Source of the DNA: Desulforudis sp.
Lineage (GTDB): Bacteria > Bacillota > Desulfotomaculia > Desulfotomaculales > Desulforudaceae
Direction: 5' to 3'
Length of the DNA: 14,780 nucleotides
Assembly: GCA_014859075.1 (NCBI GenBank)
Contig: JACUUW010000025.1
Location: forward strand, 1 to 14,780
This document shows positions 7,813 to 14,708 of the stretch, piece after piece (within the stretch, counting starts at the first letter, position 1; every line of letters starts with the position of its first letter). Position numbers and translations under genes: made by a program. The notes beneath the pieces were generated by a model. That model did no database searches, was not told the DNA's origin, and saw nothing but the letters and a program-made list of their open reading frames with translations.

Positions 7813-8096
7813 TCTAACTATTTGTACTGTTCTAGCAGGAACCGCCTTTTCCTGCTTGATTTCAGCCCAATTTTTCCGACAAAACTTAGTGCTAATGCCG
7901 GAAACCCGCTCAACGGGCGCAAGCTTGTGAAAACACGCAAAAGCCGGGAGGTACAACACTTAACGCCTTCAACCGCCCTGCCCCCCTGGCAACCTTCGTC
8001 GCCGATCCGCCGGCGAAGCGGCCGGCCTCGAAATCCGGGCGGCGTGGACCATTGTAAATTGGGGTTTCGTAGAACGTCTTGGGGCGCAAGTAGCAG
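7813..8096. other. Gene-free region between the SLOG gene and the fdh promoter
   Basis: No open frame here has a credible start signal or recognisable product. The only structure I see is a nested fold on the plus strand at 7886-7963. TTAGTG pairs with CACTTAA (one bulge), CCGG (7898-7901) with CCGG (7944-7947), and two hairpins lie inside (CCCG-CTCAA-CGGG and GTG-AAAA-CAC). A GC-rich hairpin with palindromic GCCGGC-like arms lies near 8000-8025, without a T-run. Promoter activity in either direction is unproven. Confidence 0.4.
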
Positions 8097-8603
8097 TTAA
8101 GTTGATGGGGCGGAAGTTTCTAAAGAAGGGATGGATTTAGACACTTCCCTAAAAGCCAGTTCCACAGCCTGCTCCGGGGAGTCGGCCACCAGCATCCCGG
8201 CATCAAGGCCTTTTCCCGATACCAGCCGCCAGGTACCCAAGCCGATCACCCGCTTGCCCATTTTCAACCCGAAACCGATTTCCGAAAGTGTACCGTATCC
8301 GCCGTCAATGGCGATCAAGGCGTCACAAGCACAGGCGATCACAGCGTTCCGGGCGTCCCCCAGGCCGGTGGCCAGAGCCACTGAAAGGTGGCGGTTGCCC
8401 TGTTTCCGTTCTTCGCCGGGCAGTACCCCCACGACCAGACCGCCCTCCCGCTGGGCCCCCCGGGCCGCGCCCTCCATCACCCCACCCAGGCCGCCGCAGA
8501 CCAGGACGCCGCCGCGGCGGGCAATCGCCGCCCCGACCCGCTCCGCCAGCCCGTCCACTTCGGCCGGACAGATACCGGCCCCAATTACACCAATGTACAA
8601 CAC
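8097..8603 (-). CDS. SLOG/LOG-family nucleotide-binding protein (TIGR00725-like)
   Basis: About 168 residues, a single Rossmann-like domain of the SLOG superfamily, once annotated as possible lysine decarboxylase. Visible motifs are the N-terminal IGVIGAG strand-loop, the GGLGGVMEGAARGA segment, and DALIAIDGGYGTLSEIGFGL. The last corresponds to the PGGxGTxxE catalytic/phosphate-binding motif of LOG phosphoribohydrolases, with GGYGTLSE as in the TIGR00725 branch. The true substrate of this branch is not established; cytokinin-type nucleotide hydrolysis or nucleotide sensing are only analogies. The start is taken as GTG at 8603, 7 nt after AAGGGGG; a TTG at 8606 is equally in frame. The gene sits just behind the rex terminator, so it may be read through from rex or have an unrecognised promoter. 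Confidence 0.82.
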   Translation of the reverse strand: MLYIGVIGAGICPAEVDGLAERVGAAIARRGGVLVCGGLGGVMEGAARGAQREGGLVVGVLPGEERKQGNRHLSVALATGLGDARNAVIACACDALIAIDGGYGTLSEIGFGLKMGKRVIGLGTWRLVSGKGLDAGMLVADSPEQAVELAFREVSKSIPSLETSAPST

Positions 8604-8620
8604 CAAAAAGCCCCCTTACG

Positions 8621-8650
8621 TCGAAAGACCGGGGTTTCCCCCGGCCTTTT
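8621..8650 (-). terminator. Hairpin terminator after rex
   Basis: On the minus strand GGCCGGGG (8646-8639) pairs with CCCCGGTC (8634-8627) through a 4-nt loop, with one G-U pair, followed by TTTCG. It begins about 16 nt after the rex stop. On the plus strand the stem has one mismatch and is followed by TTTT, so it might work in both directions. Confidence 0.6.
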
Positions 8651-8665
8651 CAGACCTTGTGCAAA

Positions 8666-9310
8666 TCACAACGCGGAATGCAACTCCTTGAACATCAGGT
8701 TGAAGGTCAGGATTTCCAGCTTGACCGCCAGGTCCACGTTCCGGACCACAATATCCTCGGGAACATCAACCACCACCGGCCCAAAAGTCAGCAGGGCCCG
8801 AATACCGGACTCAACCAGTCGGCCGGCGGTGTCCTGCACGGCGCCCAAGGGCACGGCGATCACCCCGATTTTCACTTCGAACTCCCGGACCACCTCTGAC
8901 AAGCGCTCCAGCGGCAACACTTCAAGATCCTGCACCCGTTTACCGATCTTGGTCAGGTCGTTGTCGAAGACCCCGACAATGTTGAAACCCCGGTCCTTGA
9001 AACCCCGATAGGTACAAAGCGCCGTTCCCAGGTTGCCGGCCCCGACCAGCACCACCGGCCAGGTACGCGTGAGTCCAAGGATTTTCAGTATGTAATGGAT
9101 CAGATCCTTGACGTTATACCCAACCCCGCGGGTGCCGAACTCCCCGAAATAAGCCAGGTCCTTCCGTACCTGGGCCGGACTGACGCCGACTCCCTTGGCG
9201 ATTTCACTGGAAGAAACCGTCGTGATTCCCCTGCGCTCCAACCGTTCCAGAAAACGTGAATAAATGGATAGACGGGTCACTGTCGCCTCTGGAATTCTCA
9301 ATGCTTTCAA
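8666..9310 (-). CDS. rex: Redox-sensing transcriptional repressor Rex
   Basis: A 214-residue dimeric repressor that senses the NADH/NAD+ ratio; NADH binding releases it from operators of fermentation and respiration genes. The N-terminal winged helix is complete (residues 4-65: LRIPEATVTRLSIYSRFLE, then SSSEIAKGVGVSPAQVRKDLAYFGEFGTRGVGYNV). The Rossmann domain has the NAD(H) motif GAGNLG at 90-95, and the C-terminal domain-swap helix is present. The start is the TTG at 9310: AGGGGGG lies 8 nt upstream and homologues begin next to LRIPEATV. The frame stays open 22 codons further up, but that stretch has no Shine-Dalgarno and no family similarity. Rex has its own promoter and terminator. Likely targets include the fdh operon downstream and possibly rex itself. 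Confidence 0.96.
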   Translation of the reverse strand: MKALRIPEATVTRLSIYSRFLERLERRGITTVSSSEIAKGVGVSPAQVRKDLAYFGEFGTRGVGYNVKDLIHYILKILGLTRTWPVVLVGAGNLGTALCTYRGFKDRGFNIVGVFDNDLTKIGKRVQDLEVLPLERLSEVVREFEVKIGVIAVPLGAVQDTAGRLVESGIRALLTFGPVVVDVPEDIVVRNVDLAVKLEILTFNLMFKELHSAL

Positions 9311-9378
9311 CCTTAATGCCCCCCTATTTCGGCCGCCACTACGTGAATAATTCCGAAAAATGAAACAACTTTCCATCC

Positions 9379-9407
9379 ATTATACAGGCAGGCTCCGGCG
9401 GGGTCAA
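9379..9407 (-). promoter_or_regulatory. Strong sigma-A-type promoter for rex
   Basis: On the minus strand -35 TTGACC (9407-9402, 5/6), a 17-nt spacer and a perfect -10 TATAAT (9384-9379). It overlaps the last codons of rpe, so rex can be transcribed apart from the kinase operon. The predicted leader is about 60 nt. Confidence 0.8.
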
Positions 9408-10087
9408 TCGTTTTTGTTAAAAAAATCACTTTCGTTTGTGGCCGCTTGACGTAACCTTTTGATGGCCGTTGCCGCGTCACCGGCGCCGAAGACGGCTGAC
9501 CCGGCCACCAGGATGTTCGCCCCGGCTTGCACCGCCGCGGAAACCGTTTCCGGGCCGATACCCCCGTCAACCTCGAGGTCCGGACAGCACCCACGCCCGT
9601 CAATCAACCGGCGGAGAGCGTCAATCTTGGGCAGCACCTCTTCCAGGAACCTCTGTCCGCCGAACACCGGGTTCACCGTCATCAACAATACTTGGTCGAC
9701 GACCGGCAGCACGTACTCGATTACGCTCAGGGAAGTGGCGGGGTTCAGGGCCACGCCGGCACGCATTCCCTTCTGCCGGATGAACCTCAAGGTCCGGTCC
9801 AAGTGCCTGGTCGCCTCGGCGTGCACGGTCAGGATGTCCGCGCCCGCTTCGGCGAAGGGCACGACGTAGTTCTCGGGCGCCTCGATCATCAGGTGCACGT
9901 CGAAGGTCAGAGCGGTCCGCGGTCGGAGGGCGGCTACCACGAGGGGTCCGATGGAGATGTTGGGCACAAAATGCCCGTCCATCACGTCGATGTGGAGGTA
10001 GTCGGCCCCGGCGTTCTCCACTTTCCGAATTTCCTCGGCCAACCGGCCGAAATCAGCCGACAGGATGGACGGTGCGATCTTGATCAT
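9404..10087 (-). CDS. rpe: Ribulose-phosphate 3-epimerase
   Basis: Interconverts ribulose 5-phosphate and xylulose 5-phosphate in the pentose phosphate pathway; a cytoplasmic TIM barrel of 227 residues, normal length. Metal ligands and catalytic acids are in place: His32 and Asp34 in HIDVMDGHFVPN, His65 in FDVHLM, and Asp174 in EVDGGI. The active-site loop reads NPVFGGQ (Val141) where most members have NPGFGGQ, a small oddity. The start is the ATG at 10087 in MIKIAPSILSADF. Longer in-frame starts run back into rsgA and add no family sequence. The ATG overlaps the rsgA stop (ATGA), so translation is probably coupled. The terminal codons overlap the rex promoter. Confidence 0.97.
   Translation of the reverse strand: MIKIAPSILSADFGRLAEEIRKVENAGADYLHIDVMDGHFVPNISIGPLVVAALRPRTALTFDVHLMIEAPENYVVPFAEAGADILTVHAEATRHLDRTLRFIRQKGMRAGVALNPATSLSVIEYVLPVVDQVLLMTVNPVFGGQRFLEEVLPKIDALRRLIDGRGCCPDLEVDGGIGPETVSAAVQAGANILVAGSAVFGAGDAATAIKRLRQAATNESDFFNKND
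9414..9431. promoter_or_regulatory. Possible Rex operator upstream of rex (weak)
   Basis: The plus strand TTGTTAAAAAAATCACTT matches the Rex consensus in the left half (TTGTTAA variant, 7/7) but only 4/7 in the right. It lies inside the 3' end of rpe, just upstream of the rex -35 box, a position suited to autoregulation. An A-rich stretch can give such a match by chance. Confidence 0.3.
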
Positions 10088-10962
10088 CTGTTTTCTCTCT
10101 CCTCCCACGCCACAACTTCGCGCAAGAACTCCAGATAGTGCGCATAGCGGAATCCGGCTATCCCCCCGCCGGTCACCGCCGCCCGTATGGCACAACCCGG
10201 TTCCCGGTCATGGAGGCAATCCGTGAACCTGCACGAGCCGGCCCAACCGAAATCCGGGAACAACCCGGCCAATTCCCCACGGGCGATCCCGCCCAAGTGC
10301 AACACCGAAAACCCTGGCGTGTCCGCCAACCAGCCCCCTCCATCCAGGGACAGCAATTCAACGTGCCGAGTGACGTGTCGCCCCCGCTTCAGCTTCGGGC
10401 TTATTGCTCCCGTACGCAGGTTGAGCCCGGGCTGAACAGCGTTGGCCAAGCTCGACTTCCCCGCTCCGGACGGCCCGGTCAGTACCGTGATCCGCCCGGC
10501 GAGAAACGCGCGGAGACCTTCAACGCCCGCGCCGGTCAAAGCACTGGTAATCAGCGTGGGATAGCCGGCATCCCGGTACACCTGAATCCAGGTTTCCTCC
10601 GGCTGCTCAGGACCAACCAGGTCGACCTTGTTCACGCAGATGACGCAGTCGAGACCGGCGGCCTCACAGTGCACCAGAATCCGGTCCAACAGGTTGAGTG
10701 CGGGGGCCGGTTCCCTGAAAGAAGCAACCACTACAGCCTGGTCGACGTTGGCGATAGACGGACGGCTCAACACCGTGCGGCGCGGCCGCACTTCCTCCAC
10801 CACGCCGCGGTTCCCGGACAGGATCCGGACCACCACCCGGTCACCGGCGATCACCCTTCCCCGGGCCTTCAGTTTTCCCCGGAGGGTACACTGCCGGATC
10901 CCCGCGCCGTCGTGTACAAAACAGTAGCCCCCATGGGCCTTAACCACCAAACCCTCGGGCAT
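10084..10962 (-). CDS. rsgA: Ribosome small-subunit-dependent GTPase RsgA
   Basis: A 292-residue circularly permuted GTPase (also YjeQ/CpgA) that checks late maturation of the 30S subunit. An N-terminal OB-fold domain (about 1-65) is followed by the permuted G motifs. G4 NKVD (111-114) comes before the P-loop GPSGAGKS (163-170) and G3 DTPGF (214-218), the family hallmark. The C-terminal zinc knuckle is complete: Cys244, Cys249, His251, Cys257. The ATG at 10962 lies 18 nt after prkC with a moderate AGAGGCGG Shine-Dalgarno. In Firmicutes RsgA/CpgA is typically encoded beside prkC and rpe, as here, and in B. subtilis it is a PrkC substrate; whether that holds here is inference. Confidence 0.97.
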   Translation of the reverse strand: MPEGLVVKAHGGYCFVHDGAGIRQCTLRGKLKARGRVIAGDRVVVRILSGNRGVVEEVRPRRTVLSRPSIANVDQAVVVASFREPAPALNLLDRILVHCEAAGLDCVICVNKVDLVGPEQPEETWIQVYRDAGYPTLITSALTGAGVEGLRAFLAGRITVLTGPSGAGKSSLANAVQPGLNLRTGAISPKLKRGRHVTRHVELLSLDGGGWLADTPGFSVLHLGGIARGELAGLFPDFGWAGSCRFTDCLHDREPGCAIRAAVTGGGIAGFRYAHYLEFLREVVAWEERENR

Positions 10963-10980
10963 CCCGTGGACCGCCTCTGC

Positions 10981-12789
10981 TCAAAAAGTCTGTTCCTTTA
11001 CGAAATCGCCGTCAACATAGAGCGTGATCGTGGCCTGGCCGTAGTAACGGACCGGGTGGGAGACCCGCTCCCCCGATTTGTGCTCCCCGGCGTAAGCTTC
11101 ACGCTCTCCCTGGGCGTCCTGGATCACGATCTGCAGGGTGTGTGTCCGGCCATCGTTGGGCATGGTTTCGTAAACGACCGCGGTCCGGGCTTCCGGCCCC
11201 GGACCTTGGCTGATGGTGAGCTTGACCGCGCTGTTCTCTTCGACCTCGGCGCCGCCCCGTGGGTCCTGAGCGATGACCCGGCCCTGCGGGTAGTCATTGC
11301 TCCTCTTTCTACTCACGTCCGGAGCCGTCAGGAGCCCGACCTCGGCGATTTTAGACCGGGCCGCGCTTTCTTCCATTCCGATCAAGTCCGGCACCAAAAT
11401 CAAATCAGGCTCCGGCGCCTTGCTCACGTACAACCGTACTTCGTCACCTTTGGCGTGAACCGCATTCGGCGCCGGATCGGTCCGCACCACTGTTCCCGGC
11501 GGTGACAACTCGTCAATGATCTCTTTCGCCTCGCCGACCTCGAAACCGCTGGCCCGCAACTGTGACCGGGCCTCGGCGAGGGTGCGGCCGGTGACGTCCG
11601 GCACCCGGATCATCTCCGGCCCCCGGCTGACGGTGAGAAAAATGACCCGCTGCTGTTTCACCCGGCTGCCCGCGGCCATGTCCTGCTCGGTCACCCTACC
11701 CGGTTCCTCCGCACTGTATTCCTCCGAAACCGAATAACGCAGACCCACGCTTTCCAGCTCGCGCTGCGCCTCGGCCAGCAACATTCCCTCCACTCCGGGC
11801 ACTTCCACTTCGGGTACCCGCATGTAGCTCTGCAAACCGAAGAACCCGCCGATGGCCAAACCAATCACGGCCACAATGACGCCCACCAGTACTCCGGTGC
11901 CCGGTTTTTTCCCGGAAAACCGGACCGGTTCATAAACCATGGTGTCGGGACTCAGCGACTCCCTTTCATCCCCGCTTGTCTTAACCGTGTTCAAAGCCAG
12001 CCCCATTTCCCGCGCCGAGACGAAACGGTCGGCCGGAATCTTGGCCATGGCCCGGTGGACAATCTGTTCGAATTCGGGGGTCACCGCCGGGTTACGCTCC
12101 TGAAGGGAGGGAATCGCGTCCTGAATATGCTTCAGGGCGACTGATACCGGATTGCCCCCGTTGAAAGGTACCGTTCCGGTCAACATCTCGTACAGCACAA
12201 CCCCCAGGGCGTAAATGTCCGACTGGGCGTCCGCCGTGTCACCCCGCGCCTGCTCGGGGGAAATGTAATGCACCGAGCCGACCAGGCTCTTGGTTTGCAC
12301 GAGGGTCGCCGCCGTGCTTTCCCGGGCGATGCCGAAGTCGGCGAGTTTGGCCTGGCCGGTCTTCGTGATAAGGATGTTGTGCGGCTTGACGTCACGATGA
12401 ATTATCTTGTGGTAGTGGGCGTGCTCAAGGGCGTCGCAGATCTGACAGGCAATGGCGACCACCCGCGCGGGTGCCAGACCGCCCTCCCGCTTGATGACGC
12501 TTTTCAGATCCTCCCCGTCCACGTACTCCATTACCAGGTAGTGCACGTCGCCCTCCTGCCCGACGTCGTAAACGTTGACGATGTTGGGGTGGGAGAGGCT
12601 GGCCACCGCCCGGGCCTCGCGGTGAAAACGTGTCACGAATTCCTCATCCGCGCTGAATTCCGACCGGAGAATCTTGACGGTCACCGACCGCTGCAAAAGC
12701 GAATCGTGGGCCCTGAATACTTCGGCCATGCCGCCGACGCCCAATCTCTGGGTGATTTCGTAGCGATTTCCTAGTGTTTTGCCGATCAT
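10981..12789 (-). CDS. prkC: Hanks-type Ser/Thr protein kinase with PASTA repeats (PrkC/Stk family)
   Basis: A 602-residue single-pass membrane kinase; the extracellular PASTA repeats bind peptidoglycan fragments or lipid II and control the cytoplasmic kinase. Kinase residues are complete: glycine loop GVGGMA (17-22), Lys39 (in VTVKIL, where VAVK is usual), Glu58, catalytic HRDVKPHN (131-138), DFG (151-153) and SPEQARG. A basic/Pro juxtamembrane stretch leads to one membrane helix (GVLVGVIVAVIGLAIGGFFG, about residues 300-320). Three PASTA repeats follow, beginning near VPEVEVPGVEGM, IRVPDVTGRTL and LILVPDLIGMEE. After them comes about 70 residues of non-PASTA, beta-rich sequence ending in GDFVKEQTF, as in some clostridial homologues. 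The ATG at 12789 is 5 nt after the phosphatase stop. Confidence 0.97.
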   Translation of the reverse strand: MIGKTLGNRYEITQRLGVGGMAEVFRAHDSLLQRSVTVKILRSEFSADEEFVTRFHREARAVASLSHPNIVNVYDVGQEGDVHYLVMEYVDGEDLKSVIKREGGLAPARVVAIACQICDALEHAHYHKIIHRDVKPHNILITKTGQAKLADFGIARESTAATLVQTKSLVGSVHYISPEQARGDTADAQSDIYALGVVLYEMLTGTVPFNGGNPVSVALKHIQDAIPSLQERNPAVTPEFEQIVHRAMAKIPADRFVSAREMGLALNTVKTSGDERESLSPDTMVYEPVRFSGKKPGTGVLVGVIVAVIGLAIGGFFGLQSYMRVPEVEVPGVEGMLLAEAQRELESVGLRYSVSEEYSAEEPGRVTEQDMAAGSRVKQQRVIFLTVSRGPEMIRVPDVTGRTLAEARSQLRASGFEVGEAKEIIDELSPPGTVVRTDPAPNAVHAKGDEVRLYVSKAPEPDLILVPDLIGMEESAARSKIAEVGLLTAPDVSRKRSNDYPQGRVIAQDPRGGAEVEENSAVKLTISQGPGPEARTAVVYETMPNDGRTHTLQIVIQDAQGEREAYAGEHKSGERVSHPVRYYGQATITLYVDGDFVKEQTF

Positions 12790-12794
12790 GCCGC

Positions 12795-13508
12795 TTAAAG
12801 CACCACCAGAATGAGGGTAATGTTGTCGGAACCACCTTGTTCAAGAGCCAGCCGCAAGAGTTCCTGAACCCCTTTCTCGGGATCGTCCGTGTTCTTCAGG
12901 AGCTTCCCGATGGCCGCATCCGAAACCTGGTTGGTCAACCCGTCGGTGCAGAGCAGCAACCGATCGCCGGCCTGAACCGGAACGCGGCGGAAATCCACTT
13001 CCAGCTCCACCGCCGTTCCCACCGCCCTGCTCAACACGTTGCGGTAGGGATGAACCGCGGCCTCGTCGGCCTTGATCCGGCCTTCGTTCAAGAGCTCCTG
13101 CACCACCGAATGGTCTTCCGTCAGCTGTAACATTTCCCCGGTCCGCACCAGGTAAACCCGACTGTCGCCCACATGGGTCAGGAACAGGCTCCGGTCGTGC
13201 AGCGCACAGGCCGAAAGCGTGGTGCCCATCCCATTGTATGTATCGATTCGACACGATTCGTCAAATACCTGGCGGTTGGCCTTCCGTACGGCTTGTAAGA
13301 GCGAATCGCCAACTTCCCCGCCCGCGGTCAGGTGTCTTTCAAACTCCCGGTTGAGCACGGTGAGGGCGAGTCTGCTGGCCACTTCGCCCGCCCGGTGACC
13401 ACCCATTCCGTCCGCCACGGCAAACAGCCGGTACTTCTCGTTGACACAGAGATCATCTTCGTTGTTAGTCCGCACGAAGCCGGTACTGGACGCGGAACTC
13501 CAACGCAT
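12795..13508 (-). CDS. stp: PP2C-family Ser/Thr protein phosphatase, partner of PrkC
   Basis: A 237-residue soluble metal-dependent phosphatase (Stp/PrpC) that reverses phosphorylation by the adjacent kinase. The conserved PP2C motifs are all visible: RTNNEDD near the N-terminus, ADGMGGHRAGE, GMGTTL, HVGDSRVYL, LTEDHS, LLLCTDGLTNQV, and the final GGSDNITLILV carrying the metal-binding Asp and Asn. The length is normal for Stp/PrpC (about 240-255). The ATG at 13508 follows the rlmN stop by 6 nt, and its Shine-Dalgarno AAGGAG lies at the end of rlmN. Kinase and phosphatase are then separated by only 5 nt, which should keep their amounts balanced. Confidence 0.97.
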   Translation of the reverse strand: MRWSSASSTGFVRTNNEDDLCVNEKYRLFAVADGMGGHRAGEVASRLALTVLNREFERHLTAGGEVGDSLLQAVRKANRQVFDESCRIDTYNGMGTTLSACALHDRSLFLTHVGDSRVYLVRTGEMLQLTEDHSVVQELLNEGRIKADEAAVHPYRNVLSRAVGTAVELEVDFRRVPVQAGDRLLLCTDGLTNQVSDAAIGKLLKNTDDPEKGVQELLRLALEQGGSDNITLILVVL

Positions 13509-13514
13509 GCGTGC

Positions 13515-14528
13515 TCACTCCTTACGGCCCCGTGGCCGGTAACGACGCCGGAGTTGGCCACAGGCCGCCCCAATGTCGGCCCCCATCTCCCGGCGCAATG
13601 ACACGGGGATGCCCCGCTGTTCAAGTACGCGCCGGAAAGCCCGGACCGCCGTGGGGGTAGGCGCCGAATAATCATATTCCGGTACCGGATTGGCCGGAAT
13701 CAGGTTCACGTGGCAAAGCAAGCCGGTTAAAAGGTCGGCCAGCTCCACGGCTGATTCGGGACTATCGTTGAGACCGCCCAACAAGGCGTACTCAAAAGAC
13801 ACCCGGCGACCGGTCAAGGCTGCGTACTCCGCGCAAGCCGGAATCAACTCTTCAAGAGGGTGTTTCCGGTTAACCGGCACCAGGTCATTGCGCAACTCAT
13901 TGTTGGGTGCGTGCAGGGATACCGCCAAGGTCAGGCTGTATCCCGCCCTGGCCAGGTCGCGGATCCGCGGCACCAGGCCGCAGGTCGACAGGGTGATCCG
14001 CCGCTGGCTGATGCGCAGGCCGTAGGCGGCGCTCACGTTCTCCACGAACTTCAAGACATTTTCGTAATTGTCCAGCGGCTCTCCCATCCCCATCAATACA
14101 ATATGCGTGACGGTTTGCCCACTCACCCGCTGCACGGCCAGAACCTGGTCGTAGATCTCACCGACACGGAGGTGGCGTACCCAGCCACCCAGCCCCGAGG
14201 CACAAAACCGGCAACCCATGCGACAGCCCACCTGGGTGGACACGCAAACCGTCCGGCCGTAGCCGTGACGCATGAGAACCGTTTCCACGGTTTGACCGTC
14301 GAAAAGGCGCCAGAGGTGCTTCGCGGTGTCGCTCCGGCCCGACACCGTGGTTTCCACAAGTTCCAGCCGCCCGATAACCGTCTCTCGGGTCAGGCATTCC
14401 CGGAAGCGAACCGGCAGGTTGGTGAACTCTTCCACTGAACCGGCCCCTTTCCGAAAAACCCACTCGGCTATTTGTTGCGCCCGGTACCGGGGCTCTCCGT
14501 GTGTTTCCACCAGCGCCTCCAGTTCCAC
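13515..14528 (-). CDS. rlmN: Dual-specificity 23S rRNA (A2503) / tRNA (A37) C2-methyltransferase RlmN
   Basis: A radical SAM enzyme that methylates C2 of A2503 in 23S rRNA and A37 in some tRNAs. From GTG 14528 it has 337 residues. The cluster motif is CRMGCRFC (Cys102, Cys106, Cys109). The two other conserved cysteines of the mechanism are Cys95 (VCVSTQVGC) and the C-terminal GAACGQL cysteine that is methylated during catalysis. MGMGEPLDNYENV and LSTCGLVP are family motifs. The GTG has AAGGA 10 nt upstream, but the frame continues upstream for nine more codons that read like RlmN (IDLKDLTL before VELEALV). These begin at ATT codons 14555/14552 behind a GAGGTGA, so an AUU start is possible. 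Rv homology favours the longer protein; convention favours GTG. It heads the kinase operon. Confidence 0.96.
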   Translation of the reverse strand: MELEALVETHGEPRYRAQQIAEWVFRKGAGSVEEFTNLPVRFRECLTRETVIGRLELVETTVSGRSDTAKHLWRLFDGQTVETVLMRHGYGRTVCVSTQVGCRMGCRFCASGLGGWVRHLRVGEIYDQVLAVQRVSGQTVTHIVLMGMGEPLDNYENVLKFVENVSAAYGLRISQRRITLSTCGLVPRIRDLARAGYSLTLAVSLHAPNNELRNDLVPVNRKHPLEELIPACAEYAALTGRRVSFEYALLGGLNDSPESAVELADLLTGLLCHVNLIPANPVPEYDYSAPTPTAVRAFRRVLEQRGIPVSLRREMGADIGAACGQLRRRYRPRGRKE

Positions 14529-14551
14529 AAGTGTCAGATCCTTAAGGTCAA

Positions 14552-14570
14552 TAATAACAGGTCACCTCGG
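14552..14570 (-). promoter_or_regulatory. Ribosome binding site GAGGTGA with possible AUU start for rlmN
   Basis: GAGGTGA (14568-14562) is followed after 6 nt by ATT (14555) and a second ATT (14552), in frame with rlmN. An in-frame TGA (14564-14562) lies just upstream, so no ATG, GTG or TTG can start the longer form. The nine extra codons match the usual RlmN N-terminus. Confidence 0.45.
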
Positions 14571-14593
14571 ATAAGACCAGAATGGGGGCAAAT

Positions 14594-14628
14594 CAGAATT
14601 CAGAATCCGGGAGTCGGAATCCAGAATG
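14594..14628 (+). repeat. Degenerate heptanucleotide tandem array, five units
   Basis: Five consecutive 7-bp units read CAGAATT, CAGAATC, CGGGAGT, CGGAATC, CAGAATG. It lies in the rsmB-rlmN gap (14565-14693), where I see no gene and no clear promoter. Confidence 0.6.
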
Positions 14629-14680
14629 GGTAACCCGACTCGAACCGAGTATTGACCCCATTATTATCTCCAATTATGGT

Positions 14681-14708
14681 CGACGACCGACGACTAACGA
14701 CTAACGAC
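14681..14708 (+). repeat. Second heptanucleotide tandem array, four units, overlapping the rsmB stop
   Basis: Four 7-bp units read CGACGAC, CGACGAC, TAACGAC, TAACGAC. The rsmB stop TAG (14696-14694) and its last four codons fall inside the array. As 7 is not a multiple of 3, unit gain or loss would change the protein's tail. Confidence 0.7.

Noticed and set aside
7615..7959. A 114-codon minus-strand frame in the fdh leader
   Set aside because: It runs across the promoter and operator and overlaps the fdhA start in another frame, with no family signal.
7886..7963. A c-di-GMP-I (GEMM) or other known riboswitch
   Set aside because: The sequence has an AAACC-hairpin-CGCAA resemblance, but the second half of the motif is missing and no gene lies suitably downstream on that strand.
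9311..9376. A longer Rex starting at 9376
   Set aside because: The extra 22 residues are unlike Rex N-termini, overlap the leader just after the -10 box, and lack a Shine-Dalgarno.
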